Shown: positions 1 to 9,235 of the stretch, in pieces
Numbering within the stretch: position 1 is the stretch's first letter
Layout: every line of letters begins with the position of its first letter
NCBI RefSeq assembly: GCF_021729865.1
Contig: NZ_CP063400.1
Location: 1,488,001-1,552,000, forward strand
Reading direction: 5' to 3'
DNA: 64,000 bases
DNA from: Hydrogenophaga sp. SL48
GTDB lineage: Bacteria; Pseudomonadota; Gammaproteobacteria; Burkholderiales; Burkholderiaceae_C
Made by a program: the position numbers and the translations under genes
The notes under the pieces: model-generated
What the model saw: the letters and a program-made list of their open reading frames with translations, nothing else
Databases searched by the model: none
Told to the model about the DNA's origin: nothing

Positions 1-1432
1 CCGAGCCGATGGCGTAGCCCTTGGTCACGGCCTTGGTGGTGTTGCCCACCGCGTCCAGCGGGTCGGTCACGTCGCGCACGCTCTTGGGCAGCTCGGCCAT
101 TTCGGCGATGCCCCCGGCGTTGTCGGTGATGGGGCCATAGGCGTCCAGCGCGACCACGATGCCGGCCATGCTGAGCATGGACGTGGCGGCCACGGCAATG
201 CCGAACAGGCCGGCCAGCCAATAGGCCACGATGATGGCGACGCACACAAACAGCACCGGCCAGGCGGTGGAACGCATCGACACGCCCAGGCCCGCGATGA
301 TGTTGGTGCCGTGGCCGGTGGTGGAGGCCTGTGCGATGTGCCGCACCGGCGAGTACTGCGTGCCGGTGTAGAACTCGGTGATCCAGACCAGCGCGGCCGT
401 GAGCACCAGGCCCACCGCGCAGGCGCCGAACAGCTTCATCTGGCTGCCGCTGGCGCTGATCGCGTTGTCCGGCATGATCCAGAGGGTCACGAAATAGAAG
501 GCGATCAGCGACAGCACACCGGCCACCGCCAGGCCCTTGTAGAGCGCGGGCATCACGTTCTTCATGCCCGGGCTGGCCTTCACGAAGAAGCAGCCGATGA
601 TGGACGCGATGATGGACACGCCGCCCAGCACCAGCGGATACAGCACGGCCTGCATGGGTGCTGCGGCCACCATCAGGGCGCCGAGCACCATGGTGGCGAT
701 CAGCGTGACCGCATAGGTCTCGAACAGGTCGGCGGCCATGCCGGCGCAGTCGCCCACGTTGTCGCCCACGTTGTCGGCGATCACAGCCGGGTTGCGCGGG
801 TCGTCTTCCGGAATGCCGGCCTCGACCTTGCCCACCAGATCGGCGCCGACGTCAGCGCCCTTGGTAAAGATGCCGCCGCCCAGACGGGCGAAGATGGAAA
901 TGAGCGACGAGCCGAAGGCAAAGCCGATCAGCGGGTTGAGCAGGGTGGCCAGGTTCTTGTCGGGGGTGAGGTTTCCGTTGCCGACCAGGAACCAGAAGAA
1001 TCCCGCCACGCCCAGCAGGCCCAGGCCGACCACCAGCATGCCGGTGATGGCGCCACCGCGGAAGGCCACGTCCAGCGCCGGGCCGATGCCCTTGGTGGCG
1101 GCCTGCGCGGTGCGCACGTTGGCGCGCACCGAGACGTTCATGCCGATGAAGCCGCAGGCACCCGAGAGCACCGCACCCAGCACGAAGCCGATGGCCGTGG
1201 TGCTGTCAAGGAACACACCGATCAGGATGGCCAGCACCACGCCCACGATGGCGATGGTCTTGTACTGTCGTGCGAGGTAGGCCGCAGCACCGGTCTGGAT
1301 GGCCCCGGCGATTTCCTGCATGCGGGCGTTGCCCGCGTCCTGAGAAAGAATCCAGCTTCGGGACCAGAAACCGTAGGCCACGGCCACCAGTCCACACACC
1401 AGCGCAAAGATCAGCGCAGATTGTCCAACCAT
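1..1432 (-). CDS. hppA: K+-insensitive membrane proton-pumping pyrophosphatase (3' end outside window)
   Basis: Integral-membrane pyrophosphatase that couples PPi hydrolysis to proton export. About 477 codons are present; the family is usually about 670-700 residues, so the C-terminal part lies beyond the window edge. The start is the ATG at 1432, preceded at good spacing by gcaggag. The N-terminus is a hydrophobic helix, and the substrate loop with [20 protein letters not shown] and the Asp-rich [12 protein letters not shown] stretch is present around residues 185-235. Near the cut end the sequence reads [15 protein letters not shown], with Lys at about residue 467 where K+-dependent enzymes have Ala. 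That is the known signature of the K+-independent, H+-pumping subclass. It is divergent from soluble pyrophosphatase ppa. Confidence 0.95.
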   Translation of the reverse strand, partial: MVGQSALIFALVCGLVAVAYGFWSRSWILSQDAGNARMQEIAGAIQTGAAAYLARQYKTIAIVGVVLAILIGVFLDSTTAIGFVLGAVLSGACGFIGMNVSVRANVRTAQAATKGIGPALDVAFRGGAITGMLVVGLGLLGVAGFFWFLVGNGNLTPDKNLATLLNPLIGFAFGSSLISIFARLGGGIFTKGADVGADLVGKVEAGIPEDDPRNPAVIADNVGDNVGDCAGMAADLFETYAVTLIATMVLGALMVAAAPMQAVLYPLVLGGVSIIASIIGCFFVKASPGMKNVMPALYKGLAVAGVLSLIAFYFVTLWIMPDNAISASGSQMKLFGACAVGLVLTAALVWITEFYTGTQYSPVRHIAQASTTGHGTNIIAGLGVSMRSTAWPVLFVCVAIIVAYWLAGLFGIAVAATSMLSMAGIVVALDAYGPITDNAGGIAEMAELPKSVRDVTDPLDAVGNTTKAVTKGYAIGS

Positions 1433-1728
1433 AGAGATTTCTCCTGCTCATTCGTTTCGACTTGGAGGGGGCAACGCTTTGAGGATGGCCCCCGCTGCGT
1501 TGCTTCCTCGGGTCCTCTTGCTACAGTGGGTGCAGCAAGGCAGGGCGATTGGCCAACGGGCCGAATTTAGCGGGAAATGCTTCGATTGGGAAATGATCTG
1601 GATCAGTCAGTAAGGCTGGGATCAGTAAAATCAGGGTAAATCCCAGCCGCGCATGGTCTCGTCAGCGACGTCGTCCCCGATTCCTGTCCGCGCGGCTGTT
1701 CCCCTTTCCATCAACTCTCAGAAAAACC
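1433..1728. promoter_or_regulatory. Divergent hppA/ppa intergenic region with a 9-nt inverted repeat
   Basis: This 296-bp gap must hold the promoters for both pyrophosphatases. I see no protein gene in it. A perfect 9-nt inverted repeat (ggctgggat at 1614-1622 and atcccagcc at 1640-1648, 17-nt spacer) lies nearer ppa. It lacks a T-run, so a terminator is unlikely; it could be an operator or a 5' UTR hairpin. No convincing sigma-70 boxes could be chosen by eye. Confidence 0.4.
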
Positions 1729-2265
1729 ATGTCTCTCGACAACGTCACCCCTGGCAGCAAAGTCCCCGACGCGTTCAACGTGATCATCGAAATCCCGATG
1801 AACGCCGATCCGATCAAGTACGAAGTGGACAAGGAAACCGGCGCGATCTTCGTGGACCGCTTCATGAGCACCGCCATGCACTACCCGACCAACTACGGTT
1901 ATGTGCCCAAGACCCTGTCGGGTGACGGTGACCCGGTGGACGTGCTGGTGATCACACCTGTGCCGCTGATCCCTGGCGTGGTGGTGCCATGCCGCGCGAT
2001 CGGCATCCTGAAGATGCAGGACGAAGCCGGTGAAGACGGCAAGGTGCTGGCGGTGCCGATCGACAAGATCCTGTCGATCTACACCCAGTGGCAAAAGCCC
2101 GAAGACCTGAACCCGATGCGCCTGAACACCATCCAGCACTTCTTTGAGCACTACAAAGACCTGGAGCCGGGCAAGTGGGTCAAGATCCTGGGCTGGGAAG
2201 GCAAAGACGCCGCCCACAAGGAGATCATGGACGGCATCGCCGCCTACAACGCCAAGAAAGACTGA
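1729..2265 (+). CDS. ppa: Soluble inorganic pyrophosphatase (family I)
   Basis: Cytosolic family I pyrophosphatase of 178 residues, the normal length for bacterial Ppa, which hydrolyses PPi to two phosphates and pulls biosynthetic reactions forward. The signature DGDPVDVL with its metal-binding aspartates is at about residues 66-73. Upstream active-site residues are also visible, for example the Glu of IIEIPMN and the KYEVDK and YPTNYGYVP blocks. The ATG at 1729 has no strong ribosome binding site in front of it. It is followed by a bidirectional terminator and lies divergent from hppA, so both kinds of pyrophosphatase sit back to back and may share regulation (inference). Confidence 0.97.
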   Translation: MSLDNVTPGSKVPDAFNVIIEIPMNADPIKYEVDKETGAIFVDRFMSTAMHYPTNYGYVPKTLSGDGDPVDVLVITPVPLIPGVVVPCRAIGILKMQDEAGEDGKVLAVPIDKILSIYTQWQKPEDLNPMRLNTIQHFFEHYKDLEPGKWVKILGWEGKDAAHKEIMDGIAAYNAKKD

Positions 2266-2305
2266 GCTTTCCTTTCAGGCCACAGGCCTGGGGTTGTGGT
2301 TCAAA

Positions 2306-2341
2306 GAAAAAGCCTGCCAGGTTGCCCTGGCAGGCTTTTTC
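2306..2341. terminator. Bidirectional intrinsic terminator between ppa and the bactofilin block
   Basis: Perfect stem gcctgccagg / cctggcaggc with a ttgc loop, flanked by an A-run on the left (2307-2311) and a T-run on the right (2336-2340). It can end ppa transcription on the plus strand and the convergent bactofilin block on the minus strand. Confidence 0.9.
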
Positions 2342-2360
2342 TCTGGTTCGGTGCAGAAGA

Positions 2361-2765
2361 TCAGTTCTGCACCGCGTCGATGTCGCCGCGGTACTCGATC
2401 TTGCCGCGCACGCGAGCACGGGGGTGCATGTCGATCAGCTCGTCGTAGCTGGCGTCGCCGATCAACGTGGCCGAGCCGGTGATCTCCAGCGCTTTGCGAG
2501 CGATCACGGTGCCGATGACCTTGCCTTCGATGAACACGTAGTCCGCTTCCAGGCGGGTGTTCTCGATCACGCCGGTGGCGCCCACGTGGAGCGTGCCCCC
2601 GGTTTCAAACGTGATGTTGCCCTTGAGCTGGCCGTCGACCTTGATGCCCTGGTCGCGTGTGGTGTGAAAGTTGCCGTCGAAGACGGCGCCTTCGGCGATC
2701 AGGCTGGTGATGGCCGAGAGGCGCTCGGCGGGGACGAGGCGGGTGGACGCGGGGTTGTGGCTCAT
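2361..2765 (-). CDS. Bactofilin (third of three in the block)
   Basis: Bactofilins are small proteins with a right-handed beta-helix that polymerise without nucleotide into membrane-associated filaments. From the ATG at 2765 the product has 134 residues, enough for one bactofilin domain with short tails. The repeated pattern of Gly and short hydrophobic beta strands (KVDGQLKGNI, GTLHVGATGVIE, ADYVFIEGKVIG, ALEITGSATLIGDASY) is typical. This copy looks closest to the canonical family of the three. The reading frame is open upstream of 2765, but that part overlaps the neighbouring gene and has shadow-like composition. The gap to the upstream gene is 4 bp, so translation is probably coupled. Confidence 0.88.
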   Translation of the reverse strand: MSHNPASTRLVPAERLSAITSLIAEGAVFDGNFHTTRDQGIKVDGQLKGNITFETGGTLHVGATGVIENTRLEADYVFIEGKVIGTVIARKALEITGSATLIGDASYDELIDMHPRARVRGKIEYRGDIDAVQN

Positions 2766-2769
2766 GGGG

Positions 2770-3261
2770 TCAAGGCTCCTTGCTGTGCAACCAGGTTTCG
2801 GGTTTGAGTGGAAGTGTATCGGTCTGCCTGCTCGGGGCGGGTGCCGCGCCGGGTGTCCGGGCAACCATCTGGCGGGTGGCATGCAAGGCCACCGGTTCGC
2901 CAACCTGGTCGGTGGCGTCCGTGGGGAGCGGCCGTTCTGGCGGGGGCGCGGAGGCTTCGGCCGGCTCGGCCGCTGGCATCTTGGCGGGCACAGCGATAGG
3001 CGCTCCTGCGGAGTGTGGCCAGACCAGCCAGCGGTCCGAGAAATGCAGGCCCGCAAAAACCAGCGCCAAGATCACGAGCACTGGAACGGAAAAACGCCGC
3101 AGGTACCAGAGCGTCCAGCGCCAGAACAACCTGCGCCGCGCCACCCGTTTGTCCCGACGCCAGCTGGCTTCGAGCGCAGACCGTCTCACGGCTTCCGCGC
3201 TCGGGACCTGCGGCGCAGACGTGACGGACGGTCGCGGGCTGGTGCTGCTCGGCCACAGCAT
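2770..3261 (-). CDS. Small single-pass membrane protein between two bactofilins
   Basis: I do not recognise a named family. The 163-residue product has a basic N-terminal half (SWRRDKRVARRRLFWRW), one clear transmembrane helix around residues 57-76 (FSVPVLVILALVFAGLHF), then a Pro/Ala-rich tail with no evident fold. By the positive-inside rule the basic N-terminus should be cytoplasmic. It starts 8 bp after the stop of the upstream bactofilin and ends 4 bp before the next one, so it is almost certainly co-translated with them. A membrane anchor or partner for the bactofilin filaments is a reasonable inference from position only. Confidence 0.7.
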   Translation of the reverse strand: MLWPSSTSPRPSVTSAPQVPSAEAVRRSALEASWRRDKRVARRRLFWRWTLWYLRRFSVPVLVILALVFAGLHFSDRWLVWPHSAGAPIAVPAKMPAAEPAEASAPPPERPLPTDATDQVGEPVALHATRQMVARTPGAAPAPSRQTDTLPLKPETWLHSKEP

Positions 3262-3269
3262 GAAAGCCG

Positions 3270-3857
3270 TCAGATCGCTTTCCGGGCTGGAGCCACACGC
3301 TCCAGGGTGGCATTGAGATCGGCTCCGTTGACCTGGATGCGGCCGTAGCGCACCAGACCGTGCACGCTGGCGGAGTCGTGCAGCGACACCTCGCCTTGGC
3401 CCGAATCCAGCAAACCGTCGGTGTGACCCATCACGGAAATCTTGTGAGCGGTGATGTCACCCTTGACCCGCCCGGTTTCGGTCACCACCACCGAAACCTG
3501 GATGCCTTCGGCCTGGGCCAGATTGCCATCCACCTGACCGGCCACGCTGAAGGGGCCCCGGAGCACGGCGTTGCCCACGAAATGGATGCCCTCGGCCAGC
3601 ATGCTGCGCGCGTTGGTCGCTTCGGTGGCGTCGATGGGTGTGCCTTGCATGGTGTCGGGCTGCAACATGGGGATGGGCTGCGCCATCGTCGGTGGCATGG
3701 CCCTGCCCACATCGACCTCCAGGGTCTGGGGCATGTCCTGCTGGTAATCCTGGGTGGGTTCCTGCTCGGGTGAATGGTCGTTGTGGTCGTTCATGGGTGA
3801 AGTTCCTGCGTCCTGTTCTGGGGGGCGGTCGGGGCGAAAGTGGCGGCGTGCTTTCAT
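3270..3857 (-). CDS. Bactofilin (second of three)
   Basis: Product of 195 residues with an acidic, Gln/Pro-rich N-terminal extension of roughly 80 residues followed by a bactofilin beta-helix core (GIHFVGNAVLRGPFSVAGQV, GRVKGDITAHKISVMGHTDG). The ATG at 3857 overlaps the stop of the preceding bactofilin in an ATGA arrangement. A second possible start is the ATG at 3794 (MNDHND), which has a good caggaac ribosome binding site. The extension is longer than in the other two copies and may carry a partner-binding or membrane-targeting segment. The core lacks the long conserved run seen in the third copy, so this is a diverged paralogue. Confidence 0.8.
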   Translation of the reverse strand: MKARRHFRPDRPPEQDAGTSPMNDHNDHSPEQEPTQDYQQDMPQTLEVDVGRAMPPTMAQPIPMLQPDTMQGTPIDATEATNARSMLAEGIHFVGNAVLRGPFSVAGQVDGNLAQAEGIQVSVVVTETGRVKGDITAHKISVMGHTDGLLDSGQGEVSLHDSASVHGLVRYGRIQVNGADLNATLERVAPARKAI

Positions 3858-4318
3858 GATCGGCTTCCTGATGTTTTCAGGGGCTGCGAGGGTTGCACAT
3901 CATGCAACACGGGCAGGGCGCCCGACAACTTCAGCGTCCTGAAAGGACCCCGCAGGTCCGCGCCTTCGTACAGCTGCAAGCGCTTCGCCATCAGGGTGCC
4001 GGTGGAGACACCGGTCTGGGCCACGTAGGCCATCCCGATGCACTCCAGCTGGGTGTCTTCCGGTGAGGCCTCCTGTGCGCCCAATTGACCGAAAAGGTAG
4101 AAATCACCTTGCACACGGATGGAGCCGCGCACCACGCCGCCTTTCCAGACGATCAGGCGGCCATTGACCTTGATCTGGCCTGAGACCTCGCCCTGCACGA
4201 TCAGGCCACCCTCGAACTGGAGGTCGCCGCTGAGACGACAACCCGCCGCCACCCGGTTGACCACGTTCATGGCGATCGGGTCGATCGTCAAGGTGTCCTG
4301 GGGCGTTTTCAGTTCCAC
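3854..4318 (-). CDS. Bactofilin (first of three)
   Basis: Product of 154 residues if started at the GTG at 4318, which is preceded by ggggag at 7-8 nt and overlaps the end of the upstream membrane-protein gene by 10 bp. A longer in-frame ATG at 4381 exists but would read through the part encoding the neighbour's transmembrane helix in another frame, so the GTG is preferred. The core shows the bactofilin pattern (GGLIVQGEVSGQIKVNGRL, GGVVRGSIRVQGDFYLFG). The C-terminal tail is short and polar. It is translationally coupled to the next bactofilin through ATGA. Start choice is the main uncertainty. Confidence 0.78.
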   Translation of the reverse strand: MELKTPQDTLTIDPIAMNVVNRVAAGCRLSGDLQFEGGLIVQGEVSGQIKVNGRLIVWKGGVVRGSIRVQGDFYLFGQLGAQEASPEDTQLECIGMAYVAQTGVSTGTLMAKRLQLYEGADLRGPFRTLKLSGALPVLHDVQPSQPLKTSGSRS

Positions 4319-4626
4319 AGCATCGCTCCCCACAGCACCAGACTGACCAGGAACGAGCCGATGCCCAGCACCGCCAGCCACAGGGCGTGTCGCTCCAGCA
4401 CACGCCGTGCGCGGCCTGGCCGCCGCCGGGTGTGTCCGACCGGATCACAGGCATGGCTCAGCACCACCCAGTCCTGCCACAGGCTGGTCAGGACACGTTC
4501 TCCTGTCCGCAGACCGATGGCAATGCCTTCGGCGCCAGGCGTTCCAGGCAAGCGTCGGCGACCCATCATGACCGTGAAGGGCGCCCCCACAACGGTTTGG
4601 GTGAAAAAGGCGTCGGTCTCATCCAT
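4309..4626 (-). CDS. Small C-terminally anchored membrane protein heading the bactofilin block
   Basis: Unrecognised product of 105 residues. The C-terminus is a single hydrophobic helix (about residues 82-102, LWLAVLGIGSFLVSLVLWGA) after an Arg-rich stretch (HTRRRPGRARRVLER), so it looks like a tail-anchored inner-membrane protein with a cytoplasmic N-terminus. No ribosome binding site is obvious before the ATG at 4626. It overlaps the first bactofilin and is the first gene of the five-gene minus-strand block. A role as membrane tether for bactofilins is inference from position and topology. Confidence 0.62.
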   Translation of the reverse strand: MDETDAFFTQTVVGAPFTVMMGRRRLPGTPGAEGIAIGLRTGERVLTSLWQDWVVLSHACDPVGHTRRRPGRARRVLERHALWLAVLGIGSFLVSLVLWGAMLWN

Positions 4627-4707
4627 GGGGGCAGTGTAATAAAGATGTAACTAATTAGGACCACCGGCCATGCTTGAACGGTCCGCTGTCCGTGGCACAT
4701 GCCTGGG

Positions 4708-5928
4708 TCACACCTGATCCCTGGGGAGTGGGGTCTGCTCATTGTCGATGATGACGGCCGCTGGTTCGACCTTGGTCGATGTCGCGCGGAGCGGGCTGCG
4801 TTGAGTGAGGTGTTCGAGGTAGTGCTCGATGCCTTCGCCCTCGCGCTCCAGAAAGCGCTGCACCGCGTCCGCGAACGCGGGATGGGCCAGCCAATGCGCG
4901 CTCGTCGTCTGGACGGGCAGCAGCGCGCGCGCCATCTTGTGCTCGCCTTGCGCACCCCCCTCGAAACGGTGGATGCCGTGACGGATGCACCATTCGATGG
5001 GCTGGTAGTAACAGGCCTCGAAGTGGAGGCAGTCCACCCGTTCGATCGCACCCCAGTAGCGGCCATAGGCCACGCCGTGGTCGGGGTCGAGCGCGATCAG
5101 GCTGCAGGCCATGTCCCGGCCCTCGCGCTGGGCCACGAACAGCAGCCAGTGCTCAGGCATGTCGGTGGCCATGCGCTGGAAAAAGTCGCGGTTCAGGTAG
5201 GGCGGGTTGCCGTGCTCGCGGTAGGTGCGCTCGTAGCAACGGTAGAAAAAATCCCAATCGTTCCTGCTGATGGCTCGGCCCTGGGCCTGTCGAAAGTGCA
5301 CGCCCGCCTCGACCACCTTGCGACGCTCCTGCCGGATCTTCTTGCGCTTCTCCTGTTGGAGGCCGCTCAGAAAGTGATCGAAATCGCGATAGTTCGCGTT
5401 GTTCCAATGGAACTGCACGGTGTGCCGAAGCATCATGCCGGCCTGTTCGCAGGCGGCGACGTCCTGCGGTTGTGCGAACAGCAGGTGCAACGACGACAGT
5501 GATGCCTGTTTCGTGAACTGCAGCAGGGCCGCGACCAGCGCCGAGCGCGCTGAGCCATCCAGCGCGAGCAGCCTGGCGCCCGGCACGGGCGTGAACGGCA
5601 CCGCCACCAATGCCTTGGGGTAGTACGCCAGTCCGTGCTGTTCGTGGGCATTGGCCCATGCCCAGTCAAACACGTATTCGCCGTAGGAATGCGACTTGAG
5701 ATACAGCGGGCAGGCCGCGCAGAGTTGCGCGCCTTTCCAGAGTGTCACGAAGCGGGGCTGCCAGCCGGTGGGCGCCGTGGCGCCGCCGCTGTGGTGCAGC
5801 GCGCACAGGTAGGCGTGCCGCATGAAAGGGCTCGGATCGGCCTCCTGATCGAGCAACGCATCCCAGTCCTCCGCTGGTACCTCGGAGGGTGCGTTGAGGA
5901 TGCGGGTGACATAATTGTTCAGCGCCAT
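4708..5928 (-). CDS. FemAB-like/GNAT-fold protein (COG3146, PF04339 type)
   Basis: Product of 406 residues resembling the large proteobacterial family often labelled 'peptidogalycan biosynthesis protein' or FemAB-like acetyltransferase. Family-typical stretches include the N-terminal PSPFMRHAYLCALH, the central SHSYGEYVFDWAWANA, the basic KRKKIRQERRKV helix, and the C-terminal FEGGAQGEHKMARALLPV with SAHW just after. The function of the family is not well established; a role in transferring an acyl or aminoacyl group is assumed from the double-GNAT fold. The ATG at 5928 was chosen because the frame upstream overlaps nadE. It is divergent from nadE with only 45 bp between the start codons. Confidence 0.85.
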   Translation of the reverse strand: MALNNYVTRILNAPSEVPAEDWDALLDQEADPSPFMRHAYLCALHHSGGATAPTGWQPRFVTLWKGAQLCAACPLYLKSHSYGEYVFDWAWANAHEQHGLAYYPKALVAVPFTPVPGARLLALDGSARSALVAALLQFTKQASLSSLHLLFAQPQDVAACEQAGMMLRHTVQFHWNNANYRDFDHFLSGLQQEKRKKIRQERRKVVEAGVHFRQAQGRAISRNDWDFFYRCYERTYREHGNPPYLNRDFFQRMATDMPEHWLLFVAQREGRDMACSLIALDPDHGVAYGRYWGAIERVDCLHFEACYYQPIEWCIRHGIHRFEGGAQGEHKMARALLPVQTTSAHWLAHPAFADAVQRFLEREGEGIEHYLEHLTQRSPLRATSTKVEPAAVIIDNEQTPLPRDQV

Positions 5929-5973
5929 GCGACCGCCCGGCGTCCCGTGTTTTTCCTGAGGTTGACCCGTTTC

Positions 5974-7665
5974 ATGACGCTCAAAATCTGTGTGGCCCAG
6001 CTCAATTTCGTGGTGGGTGACATGCCGGGCAATGCCCGAAAAATCATCGATGCGGCGCATGAAGCCCATGCGCGCGGAGCCCGGCTCTTGCTTACGCCCG
6101 AACTCGCGATTTGCGGCTATGCCGCCGAAGACCTGTTTCTCCGACCGGCCTTCATTGATGCCTGTGATGATGCACTGAAAACCGTGGCGAGCGAGACCGG
6201 CCATCTCAAAGGCCTGCACATCGTGGTGGGGCATCCGTGGCATGCGGCGAAGGCCGGCGAGCGACGCGAGCGCAGCGTCTCGGTGGCGCAGTTGTTCAAC
6301 GCGGCGAGCGTGCTGGTCGAGGGCCAGGTGAAACACCGTTACGCCAAGCGCAGGTTGCCCAACTACCAGGTGTTTGACGAGCGCCGGTATTTTGTGCCGG
6401 GTCACGAAACCTGTGTGTGCGAAGTGCCCACCGCCGACGGTGGCGTGGTGCGCGTGGGCCTGCTGATCTGTGAGGACGCCTGGTTCGATGAGCCGGCGGC
6501 TGAGGCGGCGGCGGCCGGCGCCCAGGTCCTGGCGGTCATCAACGCCTCGCCGTTCCACACCGGCAAAGGTGGTGAACGCGAAGCAACGATGCGCGAGCGG
6601 GTGTTGTCCACGCGTTTGCCGTTGGTCTACGCGCACCTCGTGGGTGGGCAGGACGAAATCGTGTTTGAGGGGCGCAGCTTTGTGCTGGCTCCCGATGGGG
6701 CACTGGCGGGCCGGGCGATCAGCTTCGAGGAATCACTGTTTGATGTCGCCATGAGCCCCATGCCGGGCGGCTGGCAGATCGATGCGGCCATCGACCGCGC
6801 ACACAGTCTGGAGGCCGACCTGTGGCACGCGCTGGTGCTGGGCGTTCGCGACTACATCGGCAAGAACGGTTTCCCGGCCGCGATCCTGGGGCTCTCGGGT
6901 GGCATCGACTCGGCGCTGGTGCTCGCCATCGCGGTCGATGCGCTGGGCAAGGACCGTGTGCGCGCGGTGATGATGCCGTCGCCGTACACGGCAGACATCT
7001 CCTGGATCGACGCACGCGAGATGGCGGCGCGCATGGGGGTGCGCTACGACGAGATCGCGATCGCGCCCCAGTTCGAGGCCTTCAAGGCCAGCCTGGCCCA
7101 GGAGTTTGCGGGGCGGGCCGAAGACACGACGGAAGAGAACCTGCAGGCCCGCATCCGCGGCACCCTGCTCATGGCACTGTCCAACAAGTTCGGCGGCATC
7201 GTGCTGACCACAGGCAACAAGAGCGAAATGGCCACCGGCTACTGCACGCTGTATGGCGACATGGCCGGCGGGTTTGCGGTCATCAAGGACGTGGCCAAGA
7301 CCATGGTGTTTCGCCTTGCACGCTGGCGCAACGCGCACGACCCCTATGGCACGGGCGCCAATCCGATCCCCGAGCGCATCATCACCCGCCCGCCCAGTGC
7401 CGAGCTGCGTCCCGACCAGAAGGACCAGGACAGCCTGCCCGAATACGCCGTGCTCGACACCATCATCGAGCGCTACATGGAGAACGACCAGAGTCCGGAC
7501 AGCATCGTGGCAGCGGGTTATGCGCGCGCCGACGTGGACAAGGTGGTGCGCTTGATCCGCATCAACGAATACAAGCGCCGCCAGGCACCGGTGGGGATCC
7601 GCGTGACCCACCGCAGTTTCGGCAAGGACTGGCGTTACCCGATCACGAGCAAATACCGGGCTTAA
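5974..7665 (+). CDS. nadE: Glutamine-dependent NAD+ synthetase
   Basis: Last step of NAD+ synthesis: amidation of deamido-NAD+ with ATP, using ammonia released from glutamine. The 563-residue product has two domains. The N-terminal nitrilase-like glutaminase half shows the Glu of LLTPELAICGY, the Lys of KRRLPNYQVF and the Cys of GLLICEDAWF as catalytic triad. The C-terminal synthetase half has the ATP loop LGLSGGIDSALV, followed by TTGNKSEMATGYCTLYGDMAGG. The start is the ATG at 5974; the frame is open further upstream but runs over the divergent gene. In related Burkholderiales nadE and glnB are neighbours; here asparaginase lies between them on the other strand. Confidence 0.97.
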   Translation: MTLKICVAQLNFVVGDMPGNARKIIDAAHEAHARGARLLLTPELAICGYAAEDLFLRPAFIDACDDALKTVASETGHLKGLHIVVGHPWHAAKAGERRERSVSVAQLFNAASVLVEGQVKHRYAKRRLPNYQVFDERRYFVPGHETCVCEVPTADGGVVRVGLLICEDAWFDEPAAEAAAAGAQVLAVINASPFHTGKGGEREATMRERVLSTRLPLVYAHLVGGQDEIVFEGRSFVLAPDGALAGRAISFEESLFDVAMSPMPGGWQIDAAIDRAHSLEADLWHALVLGVRDYIGKNGFPAAILGLSGGIDSALVLAIAVDALGKDRVRAVMMPSPYTADISWIDAREMAARMGVRYDEIAIAPQFEAFKASLAQEFAGRAEDTTEENLQARIRGTLLMALSNKFGGIVLTTGNKSEMATGYCTLYGDMAGGFAVIKDVAKTMVFRLARWRNAHDPYGTGANPIPERIITRPPSAELRPDQKDQDSLPEYAVLDTIIERYMENDQSPDSIVAAGYARADVDKVVRLIRINEYKRRQAPVGIRVTHRSFGKDWRYPITSKYRA

Positions 7666-7765
7666 TCCTTCTGTGCGACGCGCGGCCCCCCGGGGGGCTG
7701 TCTGCGGCCCGGTAAACCCGGGTTCGCGGCATCGCTGGGCTGGCACCGTTCAGGGTGACCAGACC

Positions 7766-8794
7766 TCAGAGCCGAAGCACCGCGCGCATCTCCCCGACCT
7801 CGATGCCCGCCGCGTTCCTGAGCGGTGGCGGGACCAGGCCGGCCAGCACGGCGCGGCTCTCGGCATCGAGCCAACCCAGTTGGTCCAGCGCCGACACCAG
7901 GGCCACCATCAACGGAACCAATTGCCCCTCGCTGCATTTGGCCGCGATGCCGATGCCACGGCTGAAGCTGGCGATGGCCTGCACGCCATCGGCGCCGACC
8001 TTGCTCACCCAATCCCCCCGGCCCGCGCGCATCAGCGTGAGATCGTTGCGACCCTGGCCGCTGACCAGCTCGGGGTGGCGGGACATGGCGTGCGCGACGC
8101 GCTGCGGAGCGAGCCCGTAGACGGGGTCTGGGTCGGTCGGCGTCAACCGGGCAAACGCATGGGCCAGTGAGCGTAGCGGCAAGGCGTAGTTGGGCGCGCT
8201 GCAGCCGTCGGTACCGCGCACCAGCTGCTCGACCGGCACACCCGAGAAGTGGCTCACACTCTGCGCGATCTGCCGTTGGACGGGGTGCTGCGTGTCCAGA
8301 TAGCCGCTGAGCGGTTGTCCCAGCGCATGGGCCAGCAGCAGCATGCCGGTGTGTTTGCCCGAGCAGTTGTGGTGAAAGCGGTTGAAGATCGCACCCGGTT
8401 CGGGCTGGCGCCCGGTGGCACCGTAGAAGTAGGGCACGTGGCTCCCGCAGGCCAGTGTGGCTTCGTTCGCGCCCATGCGGGCCAGGAGGCTGGCCACGCG
8501 GTCCACGTGCATCGGCTCGCCGCTGTGGCTGGCACAGAGCAGGGCCACGTCGGCATCGTCCAGACCCAGCCGGTCGGCGGCGAGGGCGATCAACGGCATG
8601 GCTTGAAACGGTTTGAGCGATGAGCGGGTGAACAGCGGCGAGTCCACGTCACCGACGCTGGCCAGCAACTCGCCCTGGGCATTGACCACGGCCAGCGAGC
8701 CGTGGTGGATGTTCTCCGGATGACCGCCACGGTAGCTCACCGTGATGGATACGTGGCGGGGGAGGGCCGTCAAGGCTGGCGGGATTGTGGGCAT
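7766..8794 (-). CDS. Asparaginase of the type-II-like PF06089 family
   Basis: Product of 342 residues, the usual length for the Rhizobium-type L-asparaginase II family, which hydrolyses asparagine to aspartate and ammonia. Family-typical blocks are SVGDVDSPLFTRSSLKPFQA near the N-terminus (nucleophile region), ASHSGEPMHV, HHNCSGKHTGML and GTDGCSAPNYALPL. The ATG at 8794 is preceded by ggag at 7 nt; an in-frame ATG further upstream is less well supported. No signal peptide is visible, so it should be cytoplasmic. It is divergent from the PII gene, so asparagine catabolism sits beside the nitrogen sensor. Confidence 0.9.
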   Translation of the reverse strand: MPTIPPALTALPRHVSITVSYRGGHPENIHHGSLAVVNAQGELLASVGDVDSPLFTRSSLKPFQAMPLIALAADRLGLDDADVALLCASHSGEPMHVDRVASLLARMGANEATLACGSHVPYFYGATGRQPEPGAIFNRFHHNCSGKHTGMLLLAHALGQPLSGYLDTQHPVQRQIAQSVSHFSGVPVEQLVRGTDGCSAPNYALPLRSLAHAFARLTPTDPDPVYGLAPQRVAHAMSRHPELVSGQGRNDLTLMRAGRGDWVSKVGADGVQAIASFSRGIGIAAKCSEGQLVPLMVALVSALDQLGWLDAESRAVLAGLVPPPLRNAAGIEVGEMRAVLRL

Positions 8795-8869
8795 GTGATG
8801 GCTCCGGTTTCGGCGGAGTGTATGACCGGGTTGGTGACCCTTGGGCATAATGATCTTTTCCCTTCTTGA

Positions 8870-9229
<360 letters not shown>

Positions 9230-9235
9230 CCGGGC

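Noticed and set aside
311..1570. Long plus-strand frame opposite hppA
   Set aside because: His/Gln/Gly-rich composition typical of the reverse complement of a real membrane-protein gene; the minus-strand hppA has clear family motifs.
1612..1648. Hairpin upstream of ppa as a riboswitch
   Set aside because: Only one simple stem is visible and no known riboswitch core was recognised. It is recorded only as an inverted repeat.
7685..7698. Perfect palindrome gccccccggggggc after nadE
   Set aside because: It has no loop and no T-run, so it is not a convincing terminator; GC-rich palindromes of this size are common in such genomes.
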